Of a stretch of DNA of 64,000 nt, positions 1-9,279 are shown piece after piece. Source of the stretch: Ostrinia nubilalis (Eukaryota > Arthropoda > Insecta > Lepidoptera > Crambidae); the NCBI RefSeq assembly GCF_963855985.1, contig NC_087092.1:17918001-17982000 (forward strand). Reading direction: 5' to 3'. A model generated the notes under the pieces. It did no database searches. It saw only the letters and a program-made list of their open reading frames with translations, and had not been told where the DNA came from. The translations under genes and the position numbers were made by a program. Each line of letters begins with the position of its first letter. Within the stretch, counting starts at the first letter, position 1.

Positions 1-1887
1 GGAGGTGTTTTGTTATCACAACTTATTAAAAAGGTGTTACAAAATTATAGTGATAAAATACAAAGTGATCAAATTCATACTTGGTCGGATTCAAGTATTG
101 TTTTAGCATGGTTGCGTTCACCGCCCCATGAATGGAAAACATTTGTTTCAAACCGTACTACGGAGATATTGAATATTGTCCCCGCGGATTGTTGGCGGCA
201 CGTCCCGTCGGCCGACAACCCCGCGGACGCTGCTTCGCGCGGCATGTTACCCGCTGCTTTCTTGCACCATGAGATGTGGTTTCATGGGCCTCGCTGGTTG
301 AGCGAGGATGAAAGTATGTGGCCTGTTCCAAAGCCTGTTCTTCCTACTGATGAAGAAAAGCGTAATGTTGTGTTGTGTTCGAGTACTTCTACTCCAAACG
401 AGGACGTAGAAATTATTTCACGTTTTTCTTCACTCGGTAGACTTGTTCGTGTTACGGCTTTGATATTTCGTTTCTATCACAAGTGTAGAAAGGTCAATAT
501 TTCGAGTTCAAAACACATTACTGTGTCAGAGTATAATTTCGCTTTGAATCGACTTATACGAGTTGTTCAACATTCAGTTTTCAATGATGATATTTTGAAG
601 ATTTGGAATGGGCAATCACCATCAAATCAATTAAAACGTCTTAATCCTTTTATAGATTCAAACAAGTTGCTTCGCGTTGGCGGTAGAATTCATAAATCGC
701 TTTTATCTTTTGAGTCAAAACATCAATTGATTTTACCTAAAAAACATCCTTTAACTTATTTACTAATTGATTTTATTCACGTTTCAAACTTGCACAGTGG
801 GGCTCAAAGCACCCAATATACACTTTTACAAAAGTATTGGATATTATCAAGTCGTGACGTCATCCGCCAACGCATTCATCGATGCGTCCGTTGTGTTCGT
901 GCGCGCCCCGCGCACACGCAGCCGTCAATGGGTTTGTTGCCCGCAGCTCGCTTGCGACCGGCCAGACCATTCATAAAAACTTCGGTAGATTTCGCAGGTC
1001 CATTTTACGTTCGGGCAAATAAGGTTCGTAACGCTAAAATAGTTAAATGTTATGTAGCAGTTTTCGTATGTATGAGCGTTAAGGCTATACATTTAGAGAT
1101 CGTTTCGGAGCTTTCCACAGAAGCGTTTTTAGCTACACTTAGGCGTTTTGTTTCGCGACGCGGTTTGTGTACCGATATTTATTCAGACTGTGGAAAGAAT
1201 TTCGTGGGATGCGATAGGTATCTTACGGAATTGTATAGTTTCTTGCGTAATGACGTAGTACAAACTACGCTCAATTCAAAAGTTCTTGGTCAAGGCATCA
1301 CTTGGCATTTTCAACCCCCATACGCTAGTCATTTTGGTGGACTATTCGAAGCGGGTGTTAAAAGCTTTAAGCATCATTTTCATCGTGTGGTCGGCACACG
1401 AACTTTGACATATGACGAGATGCATACGCTCTTATGTCAAATAGAGGCGATTCTCAATTCGCGCCCACTTTGTGTTTTAAGTGCAGACTCAAGGGATCCT
1501 CTCCCTTTGACTCCATCACATTTTTTAATAGGTGAGCCCTTAACGTCAATTCCTGACATTTCTTTAGTGGATGAGAATCCTAGCCGCTTAGTAAGATGGC
1601 GTCTCATCCAACAGTCCACTCAACATTTTTGGAAGAGATGGAGTCTTGAGTATTTACATCATATTCAACAAGCAACCAAGTGGTTTAGTAATCGCGGTGC
1701 CCCGATTCGTGAGGGTATGATTGTGGTGTTACGCGAAGACAACGTTCCTCCCTTGCAGTGGAGACTTGCGCGTGTTCACGCCTTACACCCAGGTCCTGAC
1801 GGGATCTGTCGGGTCGTTACTTTACAAATTGGACAGTCGTTCTTCAAACGAGCTGTTGTTAAGATGTGTCCTCTTCCTGTTGAGTAG
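1..1887 (+). CDS. Pao/BEL retrotransposon Pol, C-terminal part (RNase H end, integrase, DUF5641-like tail), 5' end outside window
   Basis: The frame is open from base 1 with no ATG initiator near the window edge, so this is the 3' part of a larger pol gene. The order is: the end of RNase H (WSDSSIVLAWL near nt 85-115, then the ADNPADAASRG block), an integrase zinc knuckle (His codons at 778 and 793, Cys codons at 883 and 892), and an integrase core with Asp at 988-990 (SVDFAGP), Asp at 1186-1188 (YSDCGKNF) and Glu at 1348-1350 (LFEAGVKSF). A basic C-terminal tail follows, with the LREDNVPPLQWRLARV and RAVVKMCPLP blocks typical of Pao/BEL elements. All three catalytic acids are present and there is no stop or frameshift in 629 codons, so this copy may be young. 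Integrase joins the reverse-transcribed DNA to the host genome. It lies on the strand opposite NRBP. The protease, RT and 5' LTR would lie before base 1. Confidence 0.93.
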   Translation, partial: GGVLLSQLIKKVLQNYSDKIQSDQIHTWSDSSIVLAWLRSPPHEWKTFVSNRTTEILNIVPADCWRHVPSADNPADAASRGMLPAAFLHHEMWFHGPRWLSEDESMWPVPKPVLPTDEEKRNVVLCSSTSTPNEDVEIISRFSSLGRLVRVTALIFRFYHKCRKVNISSSKHITVSEYNFALNRLIRVVQHSVFNDDILKIWNGQSPSNQLKRLNPFIDSNKLLRVGGRIHKSLLSFESKHQLILPKKHPLTYLLIDFIHVSNLHSGAQSTQYTLLQKYWILSSRDVIRQRIHRCVRCVRARPAHTQPSMGLLPAARLRPARPFIKTSVDFAGPFYVRANKVRNAKIVKCYVAVFVCMSVKAIHLEIVSELSTEAFLATLRRFVSRRGLCTDIYSDCGKNFVGCDRYLTELYSFLRNDVVQTTLNSKVLGQGITWHFQPPYASHFGGLFEAGVKSFKHHFHRVVGTRTLTYDEMHTLLCQIEAILNSRPLCVLSADSRDPLPLTPSHFLIGEPLTSIPDISLVDENPSRLVRWRLIQQSTQHFWKRWSLEYLHHIQQATKWFSNRGAPIREGMIVVLREDNVPPLQWRLARVHALHPGPDGICRVVTLQIGQSFFKRAVVKMCPLPVE

Positions 1888-2470
1888 GGAGTAAGTACGT
1901 TTTGCATCTAAGTAAAGCTAGAGTAGTTTTAGGTTTATAGTTAGGTTTCACTCTACAAATAGCTTAGATACTTGTAAGTTTCTTATCGTAGGTTTTGTCT
2001 TGTTAAAAGATACTCGGTACTTTTAAGGTGAGCGGTATGTTTCGTACCGAAATATATTTATTAGTTTCTTAATTTTAGTTTAAGATAAAACAACACAAAC
2101 TGGAAGGAATTTGCTCTTTTTCTTAATTGCATTTTTTAATCACAAACTGGCAACATTCTTTCCAATCCTATGGAGCTAGGCTCGCGATTGCGATTGCGAC
2201 GCCCCCCAGTGACGCAAGAGTTTTTGAGTTCGGAAGGACGCCCGTGCGCATCAGCGGTGTGTTCTTTAATTCGGCAACCACATAAGCGTTTGTCAATTTC
2301 CAAAATCAAGTGAATCTAATGAGTGCGGGATCCAGCCCCTATGGAACTATGGTCTTTCTCATCAATATGTGCTAATACTTCACAAACAAACTGCATTTCG
2401 GAGATACGCCGGGCCCGGCTGAGCACGCGGCTGGCACTGTGGAAAAGAGGTTTGTTCGCCGTTTGTTTTG
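1888..2470 (+). other. 3' noncoding and probable 3' LTR region of the Pao/BEL element
   Basis: This is a non-coding stretch after the pol stop codon. A possible LTR start of TGTTA type occurs near 2000. The 5' LTR is outside the window, so neither the LTR limits nor a target duplication can be fixed. Confidence 0.45.
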
Positions 2471-2791
2471 AAAATTTAGTATAGCTAACAAATATTATTA
2501 TTTAAAAATGTTACATCATATCAATGTAAAGTAACGACTGCGTGATCACTTTCACTCAACATTAAAGTGTACAAATCAGTGACAGATTACCCGCCCGTTT
2601 ACCGCAACTTAAACTGTCGTAAATACAGTGGATTTATCGCCAACTGCGTGTACGTTACGAGTAAAAATGATTAACATAAAATAATTTAACTATCTTGAAC
2701 AATTAATTTGTCCAGCCGATTACAAGTTAAATCAAATTATGAATATTATACGAGTAGCACGTAAAAAAGGTGTAGAAACAAATGAAGCAAC
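2471..2791. other. AT-rich noncoding stretch, nothing recognised
   Basis: No open frame, terminal repeat or known motif was recognised here. It may be the end of the Pao element or NRBP intron. Confidence 0.4.
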
Positions 2792-2804
2792 TTTTAGCCT
2801 ACGC

Positions 2805-2966
2805 GCTGACTACCGATTTTTATTTGGCCGATAGTTGGTTCGGGCTGTTGATCAGTATGGAGATTTGTATGAAAGTGCGCACAGTACACCGATTTGGTAT
2901 CGGCAGATTCTTCATACAAATTAGAATCGAGCCTGACTATCGGCCAACTAAAAGTCGGTGGTCTAC
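2805..2966. mobile_element. MITE inserted in the left terminal repeat of the outer element
   Basis: The ends are imperfect inverted repeats containing ACCGAYTTTTAKTTGGCCG (left, about 2812-2835) and its complement (right, about 2938-2963). The 162-bp element splits the left terminal repeat of the 2792-4652 element, so it is the later insertion. The 99-codon open frame over it is a chance frame. Confidence 0.6.
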
Positions 2967-3737
2967 GCCTAAAGTCTGTTCGCCGAGAGTTGATAAATAT
3001 TATGAAATGTCTTGCAATAGCGACTGTCGCTTAATTATCGCATTCTGTATGGCGGGCGTCGTTTGTCACAACGCGCACTGAGTACCATGGTACGAGCCAC
3101 GCAGCTGTCGTCAAGCGCCCCGGCCGGCGGGCGGCGCGGCCACAGCGTGACCACTTTTAGTAGATTTCTACTTTTTTGGTAGATTTGAGGCAAAGAGACC
3201 TATGATTTAGTAGTGCGAAATCGTTTAGTAGATTTTGGTAGACAATTGGTATTTTTAGAACATTCTTATAAATGGTAGTCCAAAATTAAATTGTAACCGA
3301 GTAGGGTTTCTGCTCGAGCTTTCTCGAACTCGAGAAAACTCGAGAAATTTGGCTTCATTCGAGACGAGAAAAAAATTACCGGAGCTCGAGAATTCTCGAG
3401 TTTCGATTTTGAAGCTTTAATATTCTTGAAAGCCTATTTTTCTTAGACAAAAGTAAGTTTTAATTACTTATTTAATAGGTTAACGTTGCTTTTAGACTGG
3501 CCTAGTCTTCCCTTTTTTAACTTATTTAATTTGCAAGTAATAATCTCAATCGAAACTAAGTAATAATGTTCACCTACGAGTATGCTATATGTATAACGCG
3601 GACTGATTTTTTGAAATTAAAAATAAACTGAAATTTTTTTTAACTGTCTGTTAGGTTAGATACTCGTGCCTCCTCGTAAATACGTTTATTTAAGTCGTTG
3701 TAATTAAAAATTTATTAAAAAAAATGTTTTGTTTATA

Positions 3738-4078
3738 CAGTAGAATCTCGATTATCCGGACTTCGATTATCCGGATATCCGATTATCCGGACTCATTCTT
3801 CATGGTTTCTAATTACCGATTCAGGATCTGGACCCATAAAAACCGAAGGCGCCGCCACCGTAACATGGTACGGACGTCTTTTTGGTTAATTGTTAAAAGA
3901 AATGGATGACCAATGGTATAAAATTTAGATTTTTAGACTCTAAAATGATGTATTGAAAACCCTTTCTATTGTAAAAAGTTAATTATTGTTTGATTTTACT
4001 TTGAAATCGATTATCCGGATTTTCGATTATCCGGATCACCCCTGGTTTTAATTGATCCGGATAATCGGGATTCTACTG
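3738..4078. mobile_element. pogo/Tigger-like MITE
   Basis: The terminal repeat CAGTAGAATCTCGATTATCC at 3738 is matched by its complement ending at 4078, flanked by TA on both sides (3736-3737, 4079-4080). That is the Tc1/mariner-pogo target. GATTATCCGGA is repeated three times in the left end and at least twice in the right. Length 341 bp, no coding capacity. Confidence 0.85.
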
Positions 4079-4101
4079 TATGTATAAAAAAACTATTTGT
4101 C

Positions 4102-4159
4102 ATAATTTTGCTATTTGGACTTGTGTTCTTTGGAAAACAAGTCCAAATAGCAAAATTAT
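4102..4159. repeat. Perfect 23-bp stem-loop
   Basis: 4102-4124 is exactly complementary to 4137-4159 with a 12-base loop. It lies inside the hAT element at 3302-4487, just after the pogo-like MITE. Confidence 0.85.
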
Positions 4160-4699
4160 TTTTATTGTTAATATCCTTAAAATACACGTGACTTTATGAC
4201 TTTTGCTCCTTTAGCTAATAACTAAGTTATGATTTTTAGTTAATATTAATTATGAAAGATTTTATTTTTTGTTTCTTTTCTTACCAAAATAAGTGGTACT
4301 AAATTCTAATATTGATTGTTGATATAAAAGTAGGTGTATTAGATTAAAAAACCTGTGTTTTTATTAAATTTCAACCGATTTCAACAGTTTTAATTAAAAG
4401 ACTCGAGACCCGAGAAAACTCGAGACTTTGGCCTCGAGAATTCCCGAAACTCGAGAAAAAAAATATGTCGAGAAATCAGAAACCCTATAACCGAGCCGAG
4501 AATCCAGGCCAAAAAAAAGGCCGGGCCAAATAATCTACCAACTTTTTCATTATATCGACAAAAATAATTAGCTGGCCGCAATTTATAATGAGTTTAGAAC
4601 CTCTGATATTTAACTTTTTTATCAACTCTCGGCGAACAGACTTTAGGCTAAAACAATAGATCTTAATTCAGTTGAAGTAAAGTGTAATAAATGTCTCAC

Positions 4700-4818
4700 C
4701 AGTGGTGTTGACGAGCGTGTGTGCAGCCAGCAGCTTCAGCGAGTGCACCTCGAACAGCAGCGGGTGGAAGAGCAGCTCGCGCGCCGTGGGCCGCTGCGCC
4801 GGGTCTTTGTTAATGCAC
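4700..4818 (-). CDS. NRBP1: NRBP exon E (last visible)
   Basis: Acceptor CTTGCAG before 4818, donor ACTG|GTGAGA after 4700. 119 nt. It encodes CINKDPAQRPTARELLFHP, then LLFEVHSLKLLAAHTLVNTT plus one base, the end of the kinase-like fold. The next exon is not seen before the window edge. Confidence 0.92.
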
Positions 4819-7162
4819 CTGCAAGCACCGCCCGCCGGTTAGCGCCCGCCCGCGACTCACACACAGCACGGTCACAGGGTTGCCAGGCGTCCGGATAAAG
4901 CCGGACATAGTTAGGCTTTTTGATTGCGTGTCCGGCCTGTCCGGCTTTTTATTTGGCTGCCGCGCCAGGCGAAAGTCGAGCCACAGAATAAGGTACGCAC
5001 GCATCAGGACGTTAGGCAACCGATGATGATAGTACTCACTCGTGAGCTCACTAATTGTCGCATGTCCGGCTTTTAGGGTAAAATGTCCGGCCAAATGAAG
5101 CACATAGTCCGGCTTTTGTGTTTTTGGACCTGGCAACCCTTACAAGTCACAGCCACAGTCAACTCACCCGCACCACTTACCTGGCGGTGAGTCGCCACAA
5201 ACCTGCTCAAAAGTACCTGTATATGAAATCCTTCTGTCTCGGCTCCTCCAAGGATTCGACCGTTCGCACGATGTGCTCCTCCGTGACGTGGCTGCCCGAG
5301 TCTCCGTTCCCCTGAATCTCTAGAGCGGCGGTCTCCAGAGCGCACATTCCGAACGAGTAGATATCCATCGCTGGTGTCACCATTTGCGATGCTGATTCGA
5401 GGGAAACAAAATTGGAATAAATACGTATAGTGATGCTTCTCCTGCTAAGATCCTGGTACGCAGCTCTCGCTTTTTCTACACTGAGCAAAAAATGGCACCG
5501 ATTAATCGTTTGAAAGTGTTCGAAAAGGGATGCAGAAAAAGCTAGAGGTAATGCAAGAATCCAAGCAGAAGAAACCGTAAGTTTTGCGGAGGGGACGAGT
5601 GCTGGGTGTACTTACATCCGTATTCCGGGGCGATAAGGTGCATGTTGCGCATGTTCTCGCGGCAGGTCTTGACGTGGTGGTGGATGGCGTCGGGCGCGAC
5701 AGAGCCGATCTTCACGAGCCCGTTGTGCTGGATGAAGATGGTGTCGCACGTCAGGTTGCCGTGCACGATGGGCGGCACGCACCCGTGCAGGTAGCTGTCG
5801 GACACATTCAAACAAACCGTGACCTACTTGATTTTATCGACAGTCAAGTCATTTTTGAAATAACTAACGAGTATGTTATACAAGCTTAAAAATAAATGTC
5901 GCATACAGATTTAATACACCATATAAAAATAAAAGACGTGGATTAGGGACAACGCAATTTTCATGGGGCAAAGAAAAAAAAATCTGTATACGACAGTTAT
6001 TGTGACCTGTGTGCTTACCATGAGTTTACGTTAGGTGTGCTCGCTAGCGACTGCGTAAAAAATGTCATTTTAATGTATGACATATTGTGCAGCGCCCCTA
6101 GCGGCTACTTTCAAGAAATAAAATCTTCATAGAAATTTTTGACATACTCGCTAGCGAGCACACCTAACGTAAACTCATGGTAAGCACACTGAACGTATAT
6201 TATTCAAAACATCCCTACAAAAATACACTTGCTCATAATCCTGAGATAAAAACAATGAGGTATTCCTGTTAGAAGACCTTATTCCTTTGCAGGATTGCCA
6301 GTTTCTACTGGTCTCACCTGAGCGCTGACAAGATCTGCGTGCACCACCGCTTCCACGCCTGCAGCGGCAGCCGCTTCACGTTGCGCTTCGTCCGCTTCAG
6401 GAACTGCTTTAGCGAGCCGCATGACATATACTCCGTTATGAATATCACCTGGAATGTATAAATTATTGCTTTTAAAACCAATTGTAAAGAAAATTTTATA
6501 GAAAACTTTCGGGTCTTCATCGAGAGCCAAATCAGCCGCGCCCACGCTGAAAACAAAGACGGTTATTTATGATTAAATATTCCTACCAAGGAATTTAAGG
6601 ATTCTATCGTTGCAAAACCTGTTGAACAAAAATAGATTTTAATTAGGTGTTAGTGAATGGGATCATAGCTTCATTAAATTACAAAATAATTAGGACTTCA
6701 GTTTGATTTACGCTATTAAAATAGATGATGGGAAATTAACAACATTATTTTGATATTACATTTGCTTCATTTTAAGAGAGACAACATTGACCCATAAAAT
6801 ATTAAAAATGATCATGAAACGAGAAAAAGAGAGAAGACAGTTTGTCAAAAAATATGAAATGAGTGAGCTGGTTAGAATAGTATAATGGTGCTAGAGAATC
6901 AACATTTTTTCTTTTAAAAATACTGGTGTAAACTCACCCTCGGCTTGTCATTGTGTGTGTCTGTCCAGTACCGGTGGAACTTGACGATGTTGGGGTGCTC
7001 GAGCCGCGTGAGGTTGTCGAACACCATCTGGATCTTGTCCTCTTGAGCCTTGAAGTTCTTGCGCTCGGAAAACTGCACCTCGTTCCACACCACCTCCACG
7101 CCTTCTTCCGTGTCCATGGCCAGGTGCGCGCAGTCGATGCCCGGCACATCGCGTTGCTCTAC
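4700..7162 (-). CDS. NRBP1: NRBP/Madm pseudokinase gene, five internal coding exons (partial gene)
   Basis: The gene is read on the minus strand as exons 7162-6938, 6448-6318, 5794-5616, 5391-5217 and 4818-4700. Every junction has GT-AG sites and the phases join (0, 2, 1, 2, 1), giving about 276 continuous codons. The product matches the kinase-like domain of nuclear receptor binding protein (Drosophila Madm): MDTEEGVEVVWNEVQFSERK, AWKRWCTQILSAL, VHGNLTCDTIFIQHNG, MDIYSFGMCALE, RPTARELLFHP. It is a pseudokinase: the catalytic HRD motif is HGN, the DFG position reads GSV, and no Lys is visible in the VAIK position (VVWNEV). NRBP proteins act as cytoplasmic adaptors in trafficking, growth signalling and protein turnover. 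Upstream coding exon(s) before VEQRDVPGID and the C-terminal part after LVNTTG were not found. Introns carry MITEs at 4875-5141 and 6010-6188. Confidence 0.95.
4875..5141. mobile_element. hAT-like MITE of the AGGGTTGCCAGG family, copy 1 (NRBP intron)
   Basis: The ends AGGGTTGCCAGG (4876) and CCTGGCAACCCT (to 5140) form the terminal inverted repeat. TGTCCGGC motifs recur inside. It is about 54 bp shorter than the copy at 57849-58169 and its target duplication is eroded. It lies between NRBP exons D and E. Confidence 0.8.
5217..5391 (-). CDS. NRBP1: NRBP exon D
   Basis: Acceptor GAATCAG before 5391 behind a pyrimidine-rich stretch, donor TACAG|GTACTT after 5217. 175 nt. It encodes SSQMVTPAMDIYSFGMCALE, then EIQGNGD and DFIY. 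The residue count from APEYG to DIYSFG equals that of vertebrate NRBP, which supports the chosen acceptor. Confidence 0.9.
5616..5794 (-). CDS. NRBP1: NRBP exon C
   Basis: Acceptor CCGACAG before 5794, donor GGAT|GTAAGT after 5616. 179 nt. The first base completes Ser, then YLHGCVPPIVHGNLTCDTIF follows. This is the catalytic-loop exon, with HGN replacing HRD and KIGSVAPD replacing the DFG segment, ending APEYG plus one base. Confidence 0.93.
6010..6188. mobile_element. MITE with 41-bp perfect terminal inverted repeats (NRBP intron)
   Basis: 6010-6050 (starting TGTGCTTACCATGAG) is the exact complement of 6148-6188. The flanks are CTG on both sides (6007-6009, 6189-6191), a possible 3-bp target duplication. 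179 bp, no coding capacity. It lies between NRBP exons B and C. Confidence 0.85.
6318..6448 (-). CDS. NRBP1: NRBP exon B
   Basis: Acceptor ATTCCAG before 6448, donor CTCAG|GTGAGA after 6318. 131 nt, entering at phase 0 and leaving with two bases of a Ser codon. It encodes VIFITEYMSCGSLKQFLK, the hinge region, and ends in AWKRWCTQILSAL. Confidence 0.93.
6938..7162 (-). CDS. NRBP1: NRBP exon A (first visible)
   Basis: Acceptor TTCCAG before 7162, donor AGG|GTGAGT after 6938. 225 nt, phase 0 at both ends. It encodes VEQRDVPGIDCAHLAMDTEE through HNDKPR, the N-terminal lobe of the pseudokinase, including ERKNFKAQEDK and LEHPNIVKFHRYW. The preceding residues must come from an upstream exon. Confidence 0.93.
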
Positions 7163-7237
7163 CTGGAATACAAAATAATCGTAATTTTATTCGCTGTTGA
7201 GTGCAGTATGGTTACTTGGTAAGAGAGGTTTGTAGAC

Positions 7238-7536
7238 CAGTGTTTTTAAACCTTTTTTAAGACACGACCCCCCTAGTATAAAAAAATATTTTGCGACCCC
7301 CCGACCGTTCGCTTTTTTTCATACATTTTGTAATGTTACAAAGATGTTGTAGGTACCTAGGAACCGAATATTTCAACCTATAGAACATTTTATGCATTTG
7401 CTCAATAATTAGATTTCGGATAAATTACAACTTAACTGTTTTTTACTGAGGTAGTTTTTACGACTTCTCGCGACCCCTCTATAGTGAGGCTTGGCGACCC
7501 TCCAGGGGGTCGCGACCCACAGGTTGAAAAACACTG
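7238..7536. mobile_element. hAT-type MITE with GCGACCCC repeats
   Basis: The terminal repeat CAGTGTTTTTAAACCT at 7238 is matched by AGGTTGAAAAACACTG ending 7536. The 8-bp flanks TTGTAGAC and TTCTAGAC differ at one base. 299 bp, with GCGACCCC-type subterminal repeats at both ends. Confidence 0.85.
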
Positions 7537-7568
7537 TTCTAGACGATCCGTGTAAATGTGAACAGTCA

Positions 7569-7720
7569 TGTAGTGTATAGACATTTGTCTCGAGCGCATA
7601 CGTCACAGCCTAGTCGGCGGTGGGGGCATTCGGCGTCCGACCGTGGTGCGGGCAGGTCGTGCTGTGTGCGTAGGCGAGCCAAATAATAATCTAATGGCGG
7701 AGATAAAGGTGTACAATACA
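7569..7720 (+). repeat. 5' LTR
   Basis: 152 bp, TG...CA, identical to 14146-14297 over its full length. Confidence 0.93.
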
Positions 7721-9030
7721 ATGGCGACGAGGATTAAAAAGGAGTGCATTAAAAAAAAAAAAAAAGAAGTGAGTAGGTACATGTATAAGTCAAAGTTATA
7801 AATTAACTCACGGAACATTATTAATTTCAAACAAAGTATCTATTTAGATTGTGCTTAAATATGAAGTGTTTACTTTATATTTTCTCAGCCACCAAAGTGT
7901 AAATGTGTGAAGAGTGATATTCCCGTTGTAATAATAAAGATAAGTGATGGTGTTTTTAAAATTATTTTATCGATCAGAAATAACGAAAATACTTTTTGTT
8001 GTGGGTGTGTTTTGCAGTAAAACGATTCTTAATATTTTACGTTAGTAACATTGTACCTACATTAAGAAGTGACTATACATATAACACACTCACGAAAATA
8101 AGCGGAAAAGTAATAATCAGTAAAATATTAAAATCATTTATTTTATACTGAAAGTTAATCTGGTCTGCGCATAGAAATATGACAGGAATTTATGACATAG
8201 TCATAAAATATGTTATGGGCTAGGTAAATATCTATTATTTAACAATCAAATTATCAGCAGAAGTTTAATTACCTATCCAGTAATACAATTACGTAAAATA
8301 CAGCAGATACATGCAACGTAATTAACTAGAGGAATGCTGTGATCGATCACTATCCAATAATGGTATTTATTTTTAAATTATTGATTGAATTAAAATGTTT
8401 GATGCAATACACTCAAACCAAATTAGCAGTACCCATTTCTTCTATGCTTAAAATTGGTTAATGCCATGGAAATGAATTATTTAATTACTAATTGTTGTAC
8501 AAATCTAGATTAGTATAAACATGTTGGTGATATTTTAATATAAAATAAATTACCTTTTCCGCTCGATGGCGTATGGTGACTATAGTCACTATTAAAAATA
8601 AATCGTAGTGTTATGGCAATTTATTTATTGACTTACCATAAGCGTAGGTGTACAATTATAACCCAGGTGTTAGTACTATTTACTTTAATCGAGAAATGAA
8701 TTAATGGAAATATTTATTTGAAATAAAACTCGTTTCACTGTTATTGATTATTATCTTGATCAATATTTAGAATAAACATACGAAGATTTGTCTGTTGGCA
8801 CTTTGAGTTTACAACATGTAAACGATTATGTTCACAATACCATTACCTATCTAAAGGTGCTTACTAACGGCCAAATGTCGTTACCTCATCACATAATAAA
8901 ATAAATTGAATTAACAAAATAAATAATTCGCAAGGATTATACATTTACATTTATTTTTGAAACGTTTATAAACTATAACACCAACCTACGCACACATCAA
9001 CCTATGCACACAAATTATAGAAGCAACATA
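7721..9030. other. AT-rich leader of the LTR element, no coding signal
   Basis: It begins with the primer-binding-like TGGCGACGAGG. No gag-like frame is seen, and the rest is AT-rich with many stops in all frames. Confidence 0.5.
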
Positions 9031-9279
9031 GCAGCTATATACTGGACACATAAGAACAGTACTAAACATAAAATTGTTACATAACAGCAATTATTAAATT
9101 TAACACAATAATGGACAGTAACGTTCACGAGCGTTCAGGTAGTAAAGGATGATACGACAGAACGCTTACATAACAGACGTCATAGTTTTGATTCGTTTAA
9201 TAACATTGAAACTGCTCCCAAAGGCAATGTATATGAATAAGTAGTGTCATTTGGGAAGTAATTCTTAAATTGTACAGTC

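Larger units (their letters stand above)
3302..4487. mobile_element. hAT-type nonautonomous element with CTCGAG-rich subterminal repeats
   Basis: The terminal repeat is TAGGGTTTCTG (3302-3312), complemented at 4477-4487, and it is flanked by a perfect 8-bp duplication TAACCGAG (3294-3301 and 4488-4495). An 8-bp duplication is characteristic of hAT transposons. About 110 bp at each end is packed with CTCGAG-type palindromes in inverted orientation, probably transposase-binding repeats. The body carries a pogo-like MITE and a perfect hairpin. There is no transposase frame. Confidence 0.85.
2792..4652. mobile_element. Outer DNA element with long terminal inverted repeats, host of three nested insertions
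   Basis: A 31-bp perfect inverted repeat pairs 2967-2997 (starting GCCTAAAGTCTGTTCG) with 4618-4648. The outermost TTTTAGCC of the left end is found at 2792-2799, separated from the rest by a MITE at 2805-2966. On the right it is contiguous (GGCTAAAA ending 4652). The superfamily is not recognised. The flanks CAAC and CAAT may be a mutated target duplication. No transposase is seen. It lies in the NRBP intron following exon E (minus-strand sense), about 50 bp from that exon. Confidence 0.7.

Noticed and set aside
2782..3081. 99-codon open frame as a gene
   Set aside because: It crosses a MITE and the terminal repeat of the outer element and shows no recognisable protein pattern.
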